This document shows positions 1 to 9,746 of a stretch of DNA of 64,000 nucleotides, one piece after another. Where the stretch lies: NCBI GenBank assembly GCA_011391085.1, contig JAABRD010000010.1, positions 62,001-126,000 on the forward strand. Direction: 5' to 3'. A model generated the notes under the pieces. The model did not search any database, was not told where the DNA came from, and was given only the letters and a program-made list of their open reading frames with translations. The position numbers and the translations under genes were made by a program. Within the stretch, counting starts at the first letter, position 1. Each line of letters opens with the position of its first letter. This DNA comes from Thiotrichaceae bacterium (GTDB taxonomy: Bacteria > Pseudomonadota > Gammaproteobacteria > Beggiatoales > Beggiatoaceae).

Positions 1-2168
1 CGCCCATCCAGCCAATGAATCCAAGGGTGGGATTGGTGATGGTGGCGGTTAAGGTCACGACGTTACCTGCGGGGTAGTCTTTCGTGCAAGCGGTGCCGCA
101 ATCGATGCCGGCAGGGTCACTGGTGACTTTGCCTTCTCCGGATAAAGTGACGGTGAGGGTATTGAATGGAGAGGTCAGCATGTCAAAGGTGGCGATACAC
201 TCTTTGTCAGCATCCATGGTGACTTTAACGGCAGGGTCAGTGCCAGTGCAACCACCACTCCATCCTTTGAAAGTGCTACCAGTCAAGGGACGAGTGTCGT
301 CCAGTTTCAACGTGACCACAGTGCCTTGAGGATAAAACTCCGTGCAATCTGCCGTGGTGTCTTTGTTGCAGTCGATGCCGGTGGGGTCACTGATGACGTA
401 ACCTGCGCCGGTACCTTCCAATTTGACATTCAAGGTGCTTTTCGCGACGGCGCCAAAGGTGGCTTTACATTCTTTGGTAGCATCCATGGTGACGGTGGTG
501 GTCAATTCCGTGCCGGCACAAGCGCCACTCCACCCTAAGAGAGTGACAGTGGTGCTGGTAACGCTTAGGGTCACAACGGTGCCTAAGTCATACTCTTTGG
601 TGCAGGTGCCATCTGCGGGTCCACATTTGATTCCACCATCATTGCTGATGACGGCGACGGTAGCATCGCCACCGTTCTCTAACGTGACCGTCAAAGCATT
701 TTTCGCCACTACAGGTTTTAATTCAAAGGTGGCCGTGCAGTTTTTCGCGGCATCCAGGGTGACTGTAGCAGTTGTTGCGACTCCAGCGGCAGCACAATCG
801 CCATCCCATTGTTTGAACTGGGAATCGTCAGCAGGAGTGGCGGTGAGAGTGACCGCGGTGTTGGGTGCAAACGATGCGTTGCAAGTGGCGCCGCAATCGA
901 TTCCAACCGGTTCACTCTTGACGGCGCCATTGCCGGCTAAAGTGATGGTGAGGGGCAGAGTGGTGACCGCGGTAGATTCAAAGTTAACTTCGCAGGTCTT
1001 CGCGGCATCCATTTTGAGGGTGACTTCGTTACCTGTCAGATCTTTGCAATCGCCTCCCCAACCAACTAAAGTGGAACCTTCGTCGGGAGTGGCGGTTAAC
1101 TTCACTTCGGTGGCAGGTGCATAATACTCGGTGGCTTCTTTGCAATCTTTACCACAATTGATACCAGTGGCTAGACCTGGGGTGGAAGTAACGGTGCCAG
1201 TTCCTGTGGCGGTAGCCATCTTTTCGACGTTGAGGGCAACTTGGTCTGGGGTCAGGGCAACCAATTTGGACGAGAACTCGTCCATGAAAGGAATGACCAA
1301 GACATTGTTGGCCGGCAAATAGGTCAGGTCTGCCGAAGCAAAGTCGATTTCACCTGGCATCAGTTCTGTGACTTTGCCAGTCTCGTCGGCATAGAACAAT
1401 TTCCCACCCAGATCAGCCGTGCCAAAATCAGTCACGTAGTAACCGATTCCTTCATCATAAACCAGCCCATCTAACAAGGTGACATCATTGAAAGTGGCAA
1501 TGGTGCTAACCGCTTTCCCTTCGGCAAAACTGACACTTTTCAAATAGCCCGTTTTGGTCGTTTCGTCAGTGGTCACAACCAGTAAACTGTTGGTCATGGT
1601 ATCGACCAGAACGCCGTTGGGATTGACCAACTCTGCGCTATCTGACCATACGTCAAATTTACCGGCACATAGGCAGTAAATCTTATTGCTTTTCGTGTCC
1701 GAGACATACACGTTGCCGTTGGCATCTGCGGTCACGTCATTTAGCATGGTCGGGGCCGTTGCACCTTCTGCCACGGTGTAGGTGTTAATTACCTTTTTCT
1801 CCGTCAGACTGATTTCAAGCAGTTTGGGAGATTCGGCAACATATAAGGTAGTGCCATGGATAGCCAGGCCCGTAATATCGCCTAGTCCGGTCAACCAATC
1901 TTTGGTGGCGACTTGACCTGTAGCGGAGTCCACGGTGGAAATATAGCCGTCGAATTGGTCAGGGGTTGCGCCCATGACGGCATTGGATACATATAGTAGC
2001 TGAGTAGCTGAGTCATAAACTACGGATTCAGGTTCAGATAAATCCGTAGTAGATTCCCAGGCCGCAGTCTGGGCATAAGCTGTGGGTATTCCTACAAAAG
2101 CGGATACCGACAGTGTTAGTGAGGTAGCCAAAATGGCTGTCTGTCTTTTAAATCGCTGTAAATACATA
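1..2168 (-). CDS. Secreted beta-propeller protein with Cys-paired repeats (partial)
   Basis: The frame is open from an ATG at 2166-2168, preceded by AGGAGA six bases upstream, to the left edge of the window, so the C-terminus is missing (722 codons visible). The first ~27 residues form a signal peptide ending near AYA-Q. Residues ~30-340 resemble a propeller of the NHL/SMP-30 kind, with recurring phrases such as GLVYD, YVSDT and NPNGV. From ~residue 350 there are at least five ~80-residue repeats with the pattern GIDCG..C, then VTLTA.P, then GW.GDC, then TVTLDA.K.C.A.F. Each carries about four cysteines, probably paired. Repeats of this type are common in surface or secreted proteins of gammaproteobacteria. 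The protein is inferred to be exported and extracellular or outer-surface; its ligand is unknown. The downstream gene order cannot be seen. Confidence 0.85.
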
Positions 2169-2279
2169 GGTTTCTCCTATTTCAAGAGGTTGTTTAGGGA
2201 TAGTTCTAGGACTTTAAGCGTCCTAGAGTAATTACTATTATAACATCAAAATCGGATTGTGCAATAGGGCACCGGTGGA

Positions 2280-2640
2280 CTAGAAACTTTAGCCGGAGTA
2301 GAGGCTTTAGCCGGAGTAGAGGCTTTAGCCAGAGTAGAGGCTTTAGCCGGAGTAGAGGCTTTAGCCGGAGTAGAGGCTTTAGCCGGAGTAGAGGCTTTAG
2401 CCAGAGTAGAGGCTTTAGCCAGAGTAGAGGCTTTAGCCGGAGTAGAGGCTTTAGCCGGAGTAGAAGCTTTAGCCGGAGTAGAAGCTTTAGCCGGAGTAGA
2501 GGCTTTAGCCGGAGTAGAGGCTTTAGCCGGAGTAGAGGCTTTAGCCGGAGTAGAGGCTTTAGCCGGAGTAGAGGCTTTAGCCGGAGTAGAGGCTTTAGCC
2601 GGAGTAGAGGCTTTAGCCGGAGTAGAGGCTTTAGCCGGAG
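2280..2640. repeat. 18-bp tandem repeat array, about 20 units
   Basis: The unit GGAGTAGAGGCTTTAGCC is repeated about 20 times head to tail, with point variants (CCAGAG for CCGGAG, GAAGC for GAGGC). Because 18 is divisible by 3, several frames stay open; on the minus strand they would encode PAKAST or LKPLLR repeats. I treat these as by-products. The array is an expanded arm of the dispersed GGACTAGAGGCTTTAGCCGG palindrome: the matching opposite arm lies at about 2678-2699, after a C-rich centre. Confidence 0.9.
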
Positions 2641-2707
2641 GGCGGGGCACCGCAATTTCAATTATGTTCGCCCCCCACCGGCTAAAGCCTCTAGTCCATC
2701 TGTTGGT

Positions 2708-2806
2708 TATAGTAATATTCATCTAAATTTGTACATATCCGTTTACGCGCAATAATTCTTATTGCGCTCCAGTGGGAGCGTACAAATTTATGTGAATACT
2801 ACTATA
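2708..2806. mobile_element. TATAGT-family MITE-like palindrome
   Basis: It begins TATAGTAATATTC and ends GAATACTACTATA, a terminal inverted repeat. Inner arms AAATTTGTAC and GTACAAATTT are also inverted, so the element folds into a long stem. The centre contains GCGCAATAATTCTTATTGCGC, itself a palindrome. Same family as 6640, 24588, 28369 and 38546. No open frame; non-autonomous. Confidence 0.7.
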
Positions 2807-2853
2807 ATTGATTCTTTAATGGCATGGAAGCGTAAGCCTCTCGTCCACCGGTG

Positions 2854-4065
2854 TTAAAACTTAATCTGATTAATACTGGTAATGGCTAACATAACCCCTG
2901 TAATAATCACCCCAATCATACCCCCTATCACTAAAATGGCAACCGGTTCGATAAATAACAAAAAGCGTTTCATGCGCAACCTGCCGCTTTCTTCTAACAG
3001 TTTTGCTAACGAATTTAGCATTCGCGGCAATTGCCCCGCCCGTTCGCCGGCCCGAATCAAATTATGTCCCGTCGGCGTCAGGGCCTCATTATCATGTAAG
3101 GCTTGTGATAAAGTCGTGCCGGCCCGAACAGTCTTGGTGACTTGGCTAAGACGGGCAAACAGACTGGGTAATTGAATGCCTTGATTGGCCAATTCCAAAG
3201 CACGTAGTAAAGGCACCCGGTTTTCCAACAAGGTCCCCATAATCGTGGCCCACCTGGCTGTTTCCGCTTCCATTATCCAATGACCGAGTATGGGAAGTTT
3301 GGCGAGAACCTCTTGAAACTTGGCACGTAACTGGGGTTGTTTCACCAAATAAGCCAGAATAATGATTAAGATAATGGCGCCACCGATTATCCATTCCAAA
3401 TGCGTATTTAAAAACATCCCTGTGGTAAGTACCGCCTGGGCTAACCACGGAATATCCGCTTGCCGATGTTGGAGGAGGTTAGCGAAGCGGGGAACGACCA
3501 CGGTGAAAATCATCAAGACGGCGGCGATGCCAGAAAATATCAAGATAGTTGGATAAATCATCGCATTGCGCATCTCCTCTGTCACCCGTTTTTCATATTC
3601 CATTTGGGCGACTCCATCACGTAATGCGGTTGCAATCTTCCCCGTCAGTTCTCCCGCTTCGACCAATTGGAGGATATACCAAGGTAATTTCAGCGGACTG
3701 TCTTTTAAGGTAACCGAGAAAGTTTTACCATGTCGCAATTGTATTGCTATGTCACTGAAAACTTGAGTAATCGCAGGCGGATGCGAGGAATTGGCCAGGG
3801 CTTCGATGGCTTCTATTAAAGAGACACCCGATTCTAGCAAAGTGGTCAATTCTTGTAACACGATAATCAAATCACGTTGCTTGGCCTGACCACTGCCTTT
3901 ACCCTCTTTCCGACCCGAACGCAAACCGGTCTCTGCCGACGCCAGTGACAACGTTGTCAATCCACGTCGTTGTAACTGACGAATGGCTTCGCGTTCGGCT
4001 TCCGCAGTTAACACGCCATTCACTTGTTGACCATGGGCGTCCAGGGCTTGATATTTGTAGCGCAT
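2854..4065 (-). CDS. gspF: Type II secretion / type IV pilus inner-membrane protein GspF/PilC
   Basis: This 403-residue protein has the normal length and layout of GspF/PilC. The N-terminus MRYKYQALDAHGQ is the usual family opening. Two cytoplasmic T2SSF helical domains lie at about 70-190 and 270-390, separated by membrane segments near 170-195, 220-245 and 370-400. GspF is the polytopic platform protein that works with the GspE ATPase in assembling the pseudopilus or pilus. No other secretion or pilus genes are adjacent, so it is an orphan here and its partner machine cannot be told from context. The start ATG lacks a strong ribosome binding site. The GspF versus PilC distinction is an inference. 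Confidence 0.9.
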   Translation of the reverse strand: MRYKYQALDAHGQQVNGVLTAEAEREAIRQLQRRGLTTLSLASAETGLRSGRKEGKGSGQAKQRDLIIVLQELTTLLESGVSLIEAIEALANSSHPPAITQVFSDIAIQLRHGKTFSVTLKDSPLKLPWYILQLVEAGELTGKIATALRDGVAQMEYEKRVTEEMRNAMIYPTILIFSGIAAVLMIFTVVVPRFANLLQHRQADIPWLAQAVLTTGMFLNTHLEWIIGGAIILIIILAYLVKQPQLRAKFQEVLAKLPILGHWIMEAETARWATIMGTLLENRVPLLRALELANQGIQLPSLFARLSQVTKTVRAGTTLSQALHDNEALTPTGHNLIRAGERAGQLPRMLNSLAKLLEESGRLRMKRFLLFIEPVAILVIGGMIGVIITGVMLAITSINQIKF

Positions 4066-4102
4066 AGATTTTTAAGGCAGTCGAAACATAAAGTTAAGTT
4101 AA

Positions 4103-4297
4103 GGCACCGGTGGACTAGAGGCTTTAGCCGGGGGCAGGGCCCCGCGATTTCAATTTTGTTCCGTCTCCCCACCGGCTAAAGCCTCTACTCCAACGTTCTA
4201 AGGCACCGGTGGACTAGAGGCTTTAGCCGGGGGCAGGGCCCCGCGATTTCAATTCTGTTCCGTCCCCCCACCGGCTAAAGCCTCTACTCCAATGTTC
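4103..4297. repeat. Two direct copies of a ~95-bp GGACTAGAGGC palindrome
   Basis: Two nearly identical copies (about 4103-4195 and 4201-4297) run GGTGGACTAGAGGCTTTAGC, a GC-rich centre GGGGCAGGGCCCCGCGATTT, then CCACCGGCTAAAGCCTCTAC. Each can form a hairpin. A GAAACTCAGTTTC-type repeat follows at about 4305-4340. Confidence 0.85.
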
Positions 4298-4352
4298 TAG
4301 GTAAAGAAACTCAGTTTCGGAAAGCAAACGGAGTTTCTTTGTACCATCGGTC

Positions 4353-6506
4353 TTAAAACCGATACCGCAATTCCATAAAATAACTCCGCCCCGCCAATGG
4401 CAAATCATGAGGAATCCCAATGATACCGCTGGTATCAGGCCCTGGACTGGGTTCCCGGGCGTCCACATCAAACACATTTCGCACGGCTACGGCTAAGTTC
4501 CAATGGTCTTTCAAGGCTTGACGACGAAGGGTTAAATCTACTGTCGTATAATCATCCACCGGTGGTCTGGGGTCACCAAACACACGTTCACGGCCTGCCA
4601 CCCAGTTAACCTGCGTATCCACCAACCACTTTGGCCATACTTGCCAATCGGTGCGGAGATAGACCTGGTGATGAGGGGCATAGCCAGCATCCTGGTCCGA
4701 TTTCTCGTCAATGGACCGTTGGAAGGCATAGTGACCCGTAAGATTAAGAATGTTAGACCATTTCCATTGCGTTTCTAATTCCACCCCACGTCCCGTCCGG
4801 CTTCCAGAATTTTGGGCGGTGAAAATGTCGGTGGTGACCCCTGGTAGAAAGCGAATCGCATCCTTTATCTGGTAATTAAATAAATTCAAAGCGAAACGCA
4901 GATTCTCTTGGGGACGATAGTCAACAGCTAACTCCCACGTTTCAATCGTTTCCGGTTTGAGGTCAGGATTGCCCAGGGCCACGGGATTGTTGGTTTGGTA
5001 AAGTTCCACAAAAGCTGGCGCCCGAAACGCCTGACCATACAAGAGTTTACTGGTGAAATTCGCGGTCGTTTGCCAGACGACCGCGAGACGCGGGTTGAAC
5101 GTGGTTCCAAAATCCGAATAATCATCGTAACGAATCCCCGCAGTCAGTTCCCACGTCTCCGCAAATTTCCAGGCATCTTGTAAAAAGAGATACCAGTCCT
5201 GACGAGATTTTTCTGGCATGAAAACGTATGGAGTGTCAGTACTATCTACCAATGGACTGTCTGGGGGAAGTGGACGGCCCGTGGCAGGGTCCATGCCAAA
5301 ATTGGCAACCATTTTAGTCCGATAGAGGTCTCCATAATGAAAACCCGTTCCCAAACGCAACGTGTGTTTCTCCAACCCCGAATAAAAGCCGGATAAGTCT
5401 AGGCGGGTATGCCGTTCGGAGGCAAAGGTGTTACCAATAAATCCTTGCGGATAAGCCCCTCCAAAGGCGCCGGGAGGAAATAAAATCTGATTACGAGTAT
5501 TTTCAAAAGCGGTATCGAGATAACTCAATTGGGCGGTCACGTCCCACTGCGGCGCAAACTGGGAATGATGATAAGTTAGGTCGGCTTCCAGTTGCTTATT
5601 AGCAAAGCGAGTACTGGGGTCCAACGCCTGTGCCGTGCCAGCACCATTTCCTAGATTTCGCAAATCTTGATAAGCGGTACGTAATTGCCAATTTCCACGC
5701 GAGACTTCTAAGTGGGTATCTAGCCTATCCAGTGGCAGATTAACGGGGCCTGGGGCTAGAGACGCGGTCGTCTTGAATAAGCGGTCATAAAAAGTTTGGG
5801 CATCCATATCAATCCATTTCCGCTGTCCTGCCGTCGTGTAGTAATCTAACGTCAGTGCAACATCAAAGCCGCCATAGTTTCCTCCATGCACCACCCATGC
5901 CTCTTGAGTCTGGAAACTACCAGTTCGTAGCCCCATTTCACTCTTCTTCACGTCCTCTTTGGTTTTGGTAATGATATTGATAACCCCCGCAAAGGCATCT
6001 GCGCCAAATACGGCGGATCCAGGACCACGGATGATTTCAATACGTGCAATCGAGTGAACAGGCATACCTCCCCAACTTGCACCACGGTTGCCCAGGTACA
6101 ACGTTTTCAGAGGCACTCCATTAACCAACATCAACACTTCAGGATTATAAGTGGAATGAATCCCGCGGATGATATAAATCGGGTGGTAGCCAATGGGATC
6201 CTTGGCTACATGTAGCCCTGGCACGGTTTCCAGTACGTCATCCAACTCGGTAGCCCCCATCGCCTCAATGTCGTCAGCAGTAATGACGGTAGCAACCGCT
6301 GGGGCTTGGGCAAGAGTTTGTTTGGCACCCGTGGCAATGGTGACAATTTTAACTTTTATCAGGTCTTCTATATTCATTTCCAATAACTCTTCCGCCGAAA
6401 TGAGTTGTTGGGTGGCGTTGGCGGTAGTAAGGAGGTAAACGGATAAAACGGTACCGATAGCTAGTTTAATCGGAAAAGTGAGTTTGGTGTTAGGAAAAAG
6501 TATCAT
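4353..6506 (-). CDS. TonB-dependent outer-membrane receptor
   Basis: This 717-residue protein has an N-terminal signal segment (about 1-31, ending TANA). A plug domain follows (about 55-165), with the phrases IATGAKQTLAQAPAVATVIT, VLETVPGLHV, IEIIRGPGSAVFGADAFAGV and INIITK. The rest is a 22-stranded barrel ending in the aromatic motif YFMELRYRF. It should bind and import a ligand across the outer membrane using TonB energy. The arrangement resembles the vitamin B12/siderophore class, but the substrate cannot be read from sequence. No TonB, ExbB or ABC transporter genes are adjacent. The gene is preceded by a repeat-rich gap and followed by two repeated palindromes, and it seems to be monocistronic. 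Confidence 0.92.
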   Translation of the reverse strand: MILFPNTKLTFPIKLAIGTVLSVYLLTTANATQQLISAEELLEMNIEDLIKVKIVTIATGAKQTLAQAPAVATVITADDIEAMGATELDDVLETVPGLHVAKDPIGYHPIYIIRGIHSTYNPEVLMLVNGVPLKTLYLGNRGASWGGMPVHSIARIEIIRGPGSAVFGADAFAGVINIITKTKEDVKKSEMGLRTGSFQTQEAWVVHGGNYGGFDVALTLDYYTTAGQRKWIDMDAQTFYDRLFKTTASLAPGPVNLPLDRLDTHLEVSRGNWQLRTAYQDLRNLGNGAGTAQALDPSTRFANKQLEADLTYHHSQFAPQWDVTAQLSYLDTAFENTRNQILFPPGAFGGAYPQGFIGNTFASERHTRLDLSGFYSGLEKHTLRLGTGFHYGDLYRTKMVANFGMDPATGRPLPPDSPLVDSTDTPYVFMPEKSRQDWYLFLQDAWKFAETWELTAGIRYDDYSDFGTTFNPRLAVVWQTTANFTSKLLYGQAFRAPAFVELYQTNNPVALGNPDLKPETIETWELAVDYRPQENLRFALNLFNYQIKDAIRFLPGVTTDIFTAQNSGSRTGRGVELETQWKWSNILNLTGHYAFQRSIDEKSDQDAGYAPHHQVYLRTDWQVWPKWLVDTQVNWVAGRERVFGDPRPPVDDYTTVDLTLRRQALKDHWNLAVAVRNVFDVDAREPSPGPDTSGIIGIPHDLPLAGRSYFMELRYRF

Positions 6507-6887
6507 ACATAGTTTTTCTTGGAGAATGATTTAGGAAAGGAGTTCAAACACGATGTTCAAGTTTTTTTAAACCAGCCCGGGTTGGACTAGAGGCTTTAGC
6601 CGGCCTGGACTAGAGGCTTTAGCCGGAGGGTGCGGAACATATAGTAATATTCCTTCTCATTTGTACCCCCCCCCCCGCCCCCCCGCACGCGGGGGGGAGT
6701 CACTCCCCCCGTACACAGGGGGATACAAGTGATGAGGAATATTACTATAATTGAAGTCGCGGGGCCCAGCCTCCGGCTAAAGCCTCTAGTCCACCGTTAT
6801 TTTAATTCGTTCGCCACTTCAACTCCTTAACTTAATGGCATTGCGGCGAAAGCCTTCATTCCGGCGGTGGTTACCCCTTCCAATAAC
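6507..6887. repeat. Repeat-filled intergenic region with nested elements
   Basis: No gene is seen. The gap holds two tandem GGACTAGAGGCTTTAGCCGG arms at about 6582-6628 and the opposite arm CCGGCTAAAGCCTCTAGTCC at about 6772-6791. A TATAGT-family element (6640-6749) interrupts the centre of that palindrome. A conserved piece, CTTAACTTAATGGCATTG, sits near 6827-6844 and recurs elsewhere in the window. Confidence 0.8.
6640..6749. mobile_element. TATAGT-family MITE with G/C-tract core, probable TA target duplication
   Basis: Terminal repeats TATAGTAATATTCC and GGAATATTACTATA enclose C and G tracts (CCCCCCCCCC at about 6667, then GCACGCGGGGGGG). The flanks read GGAACA on the left and ATTGAAG on the right. 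Joining them through one TA gives GGAACATAATTGAAG, which matches the uninterrupted centre of a sister repeat near 2657-2672 read on the other strand. This supports insertion at TA with duplication of TA. Confidence 0.75.
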
Positions 6888-7880
<993 letters not shown>

Positions 7881-7904
7881 TCATTATACTACTTTAAAAC
7901 TTTA

Positions 7905-8017
7905 GGTAGTGATGCAATGTGGGTGATATGTTTACCCTCACCCCCGGCCCCTCTCCCAGAGGGAGAGGGGCCGGGGGTGAGGGCAACATGAATATCACAA
8001 AGAATTGCATCACTACC
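7905..8017. mobile_element. GGTAGTGATGCAA-family MITE with nested GC hairpin
   Basis: Terminal inverted repeats GGTAGTGATGCAAT and ATTGCATCACTACC enclose a second, GC-rich palindrome at about 7929-7982 (CCCTCACCCCCGGCCCCTCT and its complement). The element ends about 60 bases upstream of the efp start and could influence its expression. No open frame. An exact target duplication is not clear here. Confidence 0.75.
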
Positions 8018-8079
8018 AAAACTTCAATCACGTCGCCGGACCCAAGGTCTGGCAAAATTCACCCATTCATGGAGATATT

Positions 8080-8646
8080 ATGGCCTTTTTCAGTACCAAC
8101 GAATTTAAAACCGGACTCAAACTTATTTTAGATAACGACCCATGTAGTATCATAGAAAACGAATTTGTCAAACCTGGCAAAGGTCAAGCGTTTAGTCGAG
8201 TCAGGTTGCGCAACCTCAAAACAGGACGAGTGGTAGAACGCACCTTTAAATCGGGTGATACGCTGGAAGCCGCAGATGTAGTGGAAACCGACATGCAGTA
8301 TTTATACAAGGATGCGCAATTTTACCATTTCATGGTCCCAGACACCTTTGAACAATTTGCGGCAGATGAGAGTACCGTGGGTGAGGCAGCCAAATGGCTG
8401 AAAGGGGATGAAGTTTGTATCATCACTCTCTGGAATGGTCAACCCTTAGTTATCACGCCCCCCAATTCCGTCGTTCTGAAAATTGCCAATACGGAACCGG
8501 GCATCAGAGGAGATACCTCTGGCGGAGGAAGTAAATCAGCCACGTTGGAAACAGGCGCCGTGATCCGAGTTCCTCTATTTTTAAATGTCGGCGATTCAAT
8601 CAAGGTGGACACCCGTAGCGGGGAGTATTTGTCACGCGCTAAGTAA
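8080..8646 (+). CDS. efp: Translation elongation factor P
   Basis: This 188-residue protein has the three-domain EF-P fold and full length. EF-P enters the ribosomal E site and relieves stalling at consecutive prolines. The loop KPGKGQAF in domain I carries the lysine (about residue 34) that EpmA beta-lysylates in gammaproteobacteria. Domain III ends with the typical [12 protein letters not shown]. The start is the ATG at 8080 (MAFFS), with GGAG five bases upstream; an in-frame ATG at 8005 lies inside the upstream mobile element and is rejected. No epmA or epmB gene is in the window. Confidence 0.97.
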   Translation: MAFFSTNEFKTGLKLILDNDPCSIIENEFVKPGKGQAFSRVRLRNLKTGRVVERTFKSGDTLEAADVVETDMQYLYKDAQFYHFMVPDTFEQFAADESTVGEAAKWLKGDEVCIITLWNGQPLVITPPNSVVLKIANTEPGIRGDTSGGGSKSATLETGAVIRVPLFLNVGDSIKVDTRSGEYLSRAK

Positions 8647-8661
8647 TTACCGGTATTTCAA

Positions 8662-8737
8662 GTAGGGTGGATTAAGCGAAGCGTATCCACCAGAGGTTAT
8701 TAATGTTGGTGGATACGCTTCGCTTAATCCACCCTAC
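8662..8737. repeat. GTAGGGTGGATTAAGCG hairpin
   Basis: The left arm GTAGGGTGGATTAAGCGAAG and its near-perfect complement form a ~31-bp stem with a short loop. It lies 16 bases after the efp stop and could act as a terminator or mRNA stabiliser. Copies of the same family occur at 12106-12179 and 39753-39830. A GAAACTAAGTTTC-type inverted repeat follows at about 8788-8822. Confidence 0.85.
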
Positions 8738-8842
8738 AGACTACCCACAGACTACTACTACAGACCACAGACTACAAACCACTTAGTTAAGAAACTAAGT
8801 TTCTTAAAGAAACTTAGTTTCTGGTGTACCTGCAACCTAGTT

Positions 8843-9574
8843 TTAGTGTTCCACCCGGTACACATTGACTCGTGCAGGCGGAATATTACTCCACACCAGT
8901 TTCGAAGAAACACGCTTGAAATGGTGCGGCAAGAAGGGGTCCCGTTCCGTCATCAAATCATAAGTGTACTGCATGTATAAACCGTTTCTCGGTAACACCT
9001 TTTCGATCTCTGTCACGACCCCATGTATAACCCGCGGTGGCAGGCTACGAAACGGCAAACCACAAATCACGGTACTAACGGCTGAACAATCTTCTCCCAG
9101 CAACTTCTGCAAATGGGTGGCATCTCCCTCAATCACTCGTACTTGAGAAAAATGTTGACGTAAATAGGTTGCCAAGTGGGGAGACAGTTCGACTGCAACA
9201 ATACGTTCAGGGGCAATGCCACGTTTGAGGAGTGCCTTCGTTATCACTCCTGTACCAGCACCTAGTTCCACCACTAATCCCGGTCCTGTGGTCAATGGAA
9301 CAAATTTAGCCACCGCTTTGGCTAACTGTGGAGAACTTGGACAGGCAGCCCCGATCGCCCGCGGATTTTGTAGTATCTCTTTGGCAAATAACACCAGCGG
9401 AGATTTTGTAAAAGGTGATGATTTACCAGTGACCTCATTTTCGTTGGGAGGCAGAGAACTGCCGCGTCTCCCATTTTTCAGAGAGACTTTCGAACGACTC
9501 GCATCAATCACTCTAGCAACGGATTGATGAACCATCGCTTGTGCTTTCATTATTTTACGTTGAATAACTAACAT
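8843..9574 (-). CDS. SAM-dependent methyltransferase, phospholipid N-methyltransferase-like
   Basis: A 243-residue class I methyltransferase. Residues ~60-85 (FAKEILQNPRAIGAACPSS) match the entry region of PmtA/KsgA-like enzymes. Motif I is VVELGAGTGVITKALL (~98-113), followed by the acidic VAVELS and the VIEGDA and ICGLPFRSLPP segments. The LPF in place of NLPY/NPPF suggests a phospholipid or small-molecule substrate rather than rRNA, but this is an inference. The first ~50 residues are basic and low in conservation. The start chosen is the ATG at 9574, though an ATG eight codons later is possible; neither has a clear ribosome binding site. It lies downstream of ppk on the same strand, separated by a hairpin. 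Confidence 0.75.
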   Translation of the reverse strand: MLVIQRKIMKAQAMVHQSVARVIDASRSKVSLKNGRRGSSLPPNENEVTGKSSPFTKSPLVLFAKEILQNPRAIGAACPSSPQLAKAVAKFVPLTTGPGLVVELGAGTGVITKALLKRGIAPERIVAVELSPHLATYLRQHFSQVRVIEGDATHLQKLLGEDCSAVSTVICGLPFRSLPPRVIHGVVTEIEKVLPRNGLYMQYTYDLMTERDPFLPHHFKRVSSKLVWSNIPPARVNVYRVEH

Positions 9575-9647
9575 ATTTACTCATAAAAAAACGGTATCAA
9601 GAGTTGATTACAAATGCCAGGAATCTTCCTGACGGTTTATGGCAACG

Positions 9648-9705
9648 CAGGAGGAAACAGCGTAGCTTTGTACGTGACCTGGCAAAGCTACGCTGTTTCC
9701 TCCTG
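9648..9705. repeat. CAGGAGGAAACAGCGTAGC hairpin between ppk and the methyltransferase gene
   Basis: The arm CAGGAGGAAACAGCGTAGCT is repeated in inverted orientation after a 12-base loop, giving a ~23-bp stem. It could terminate ppk transcription, though there is no U tract. Related hairpins built on AGCGTAGCTTTG lie at 14504 and 52784. Confidence 0.75.
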
Positions 9706-9746
9706 AACGTGACTATTCAATCCCGCGTGCCAAACTTTAAAATCTT

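Noticed and set aside
423-1124. Plus-strand ORF of 233 residues
   Set aside because: It is antisense to the Cys-repeat section of the secreted protein and has no start context.
2206-2722. Two minus-strand ORFs of 151 and 158 residues (LKPLLR and PAKAST repeats)
   Set aside because: They are translations of the 18-bp array; no start signals, and the region belongs to a dispersed palindrome family.
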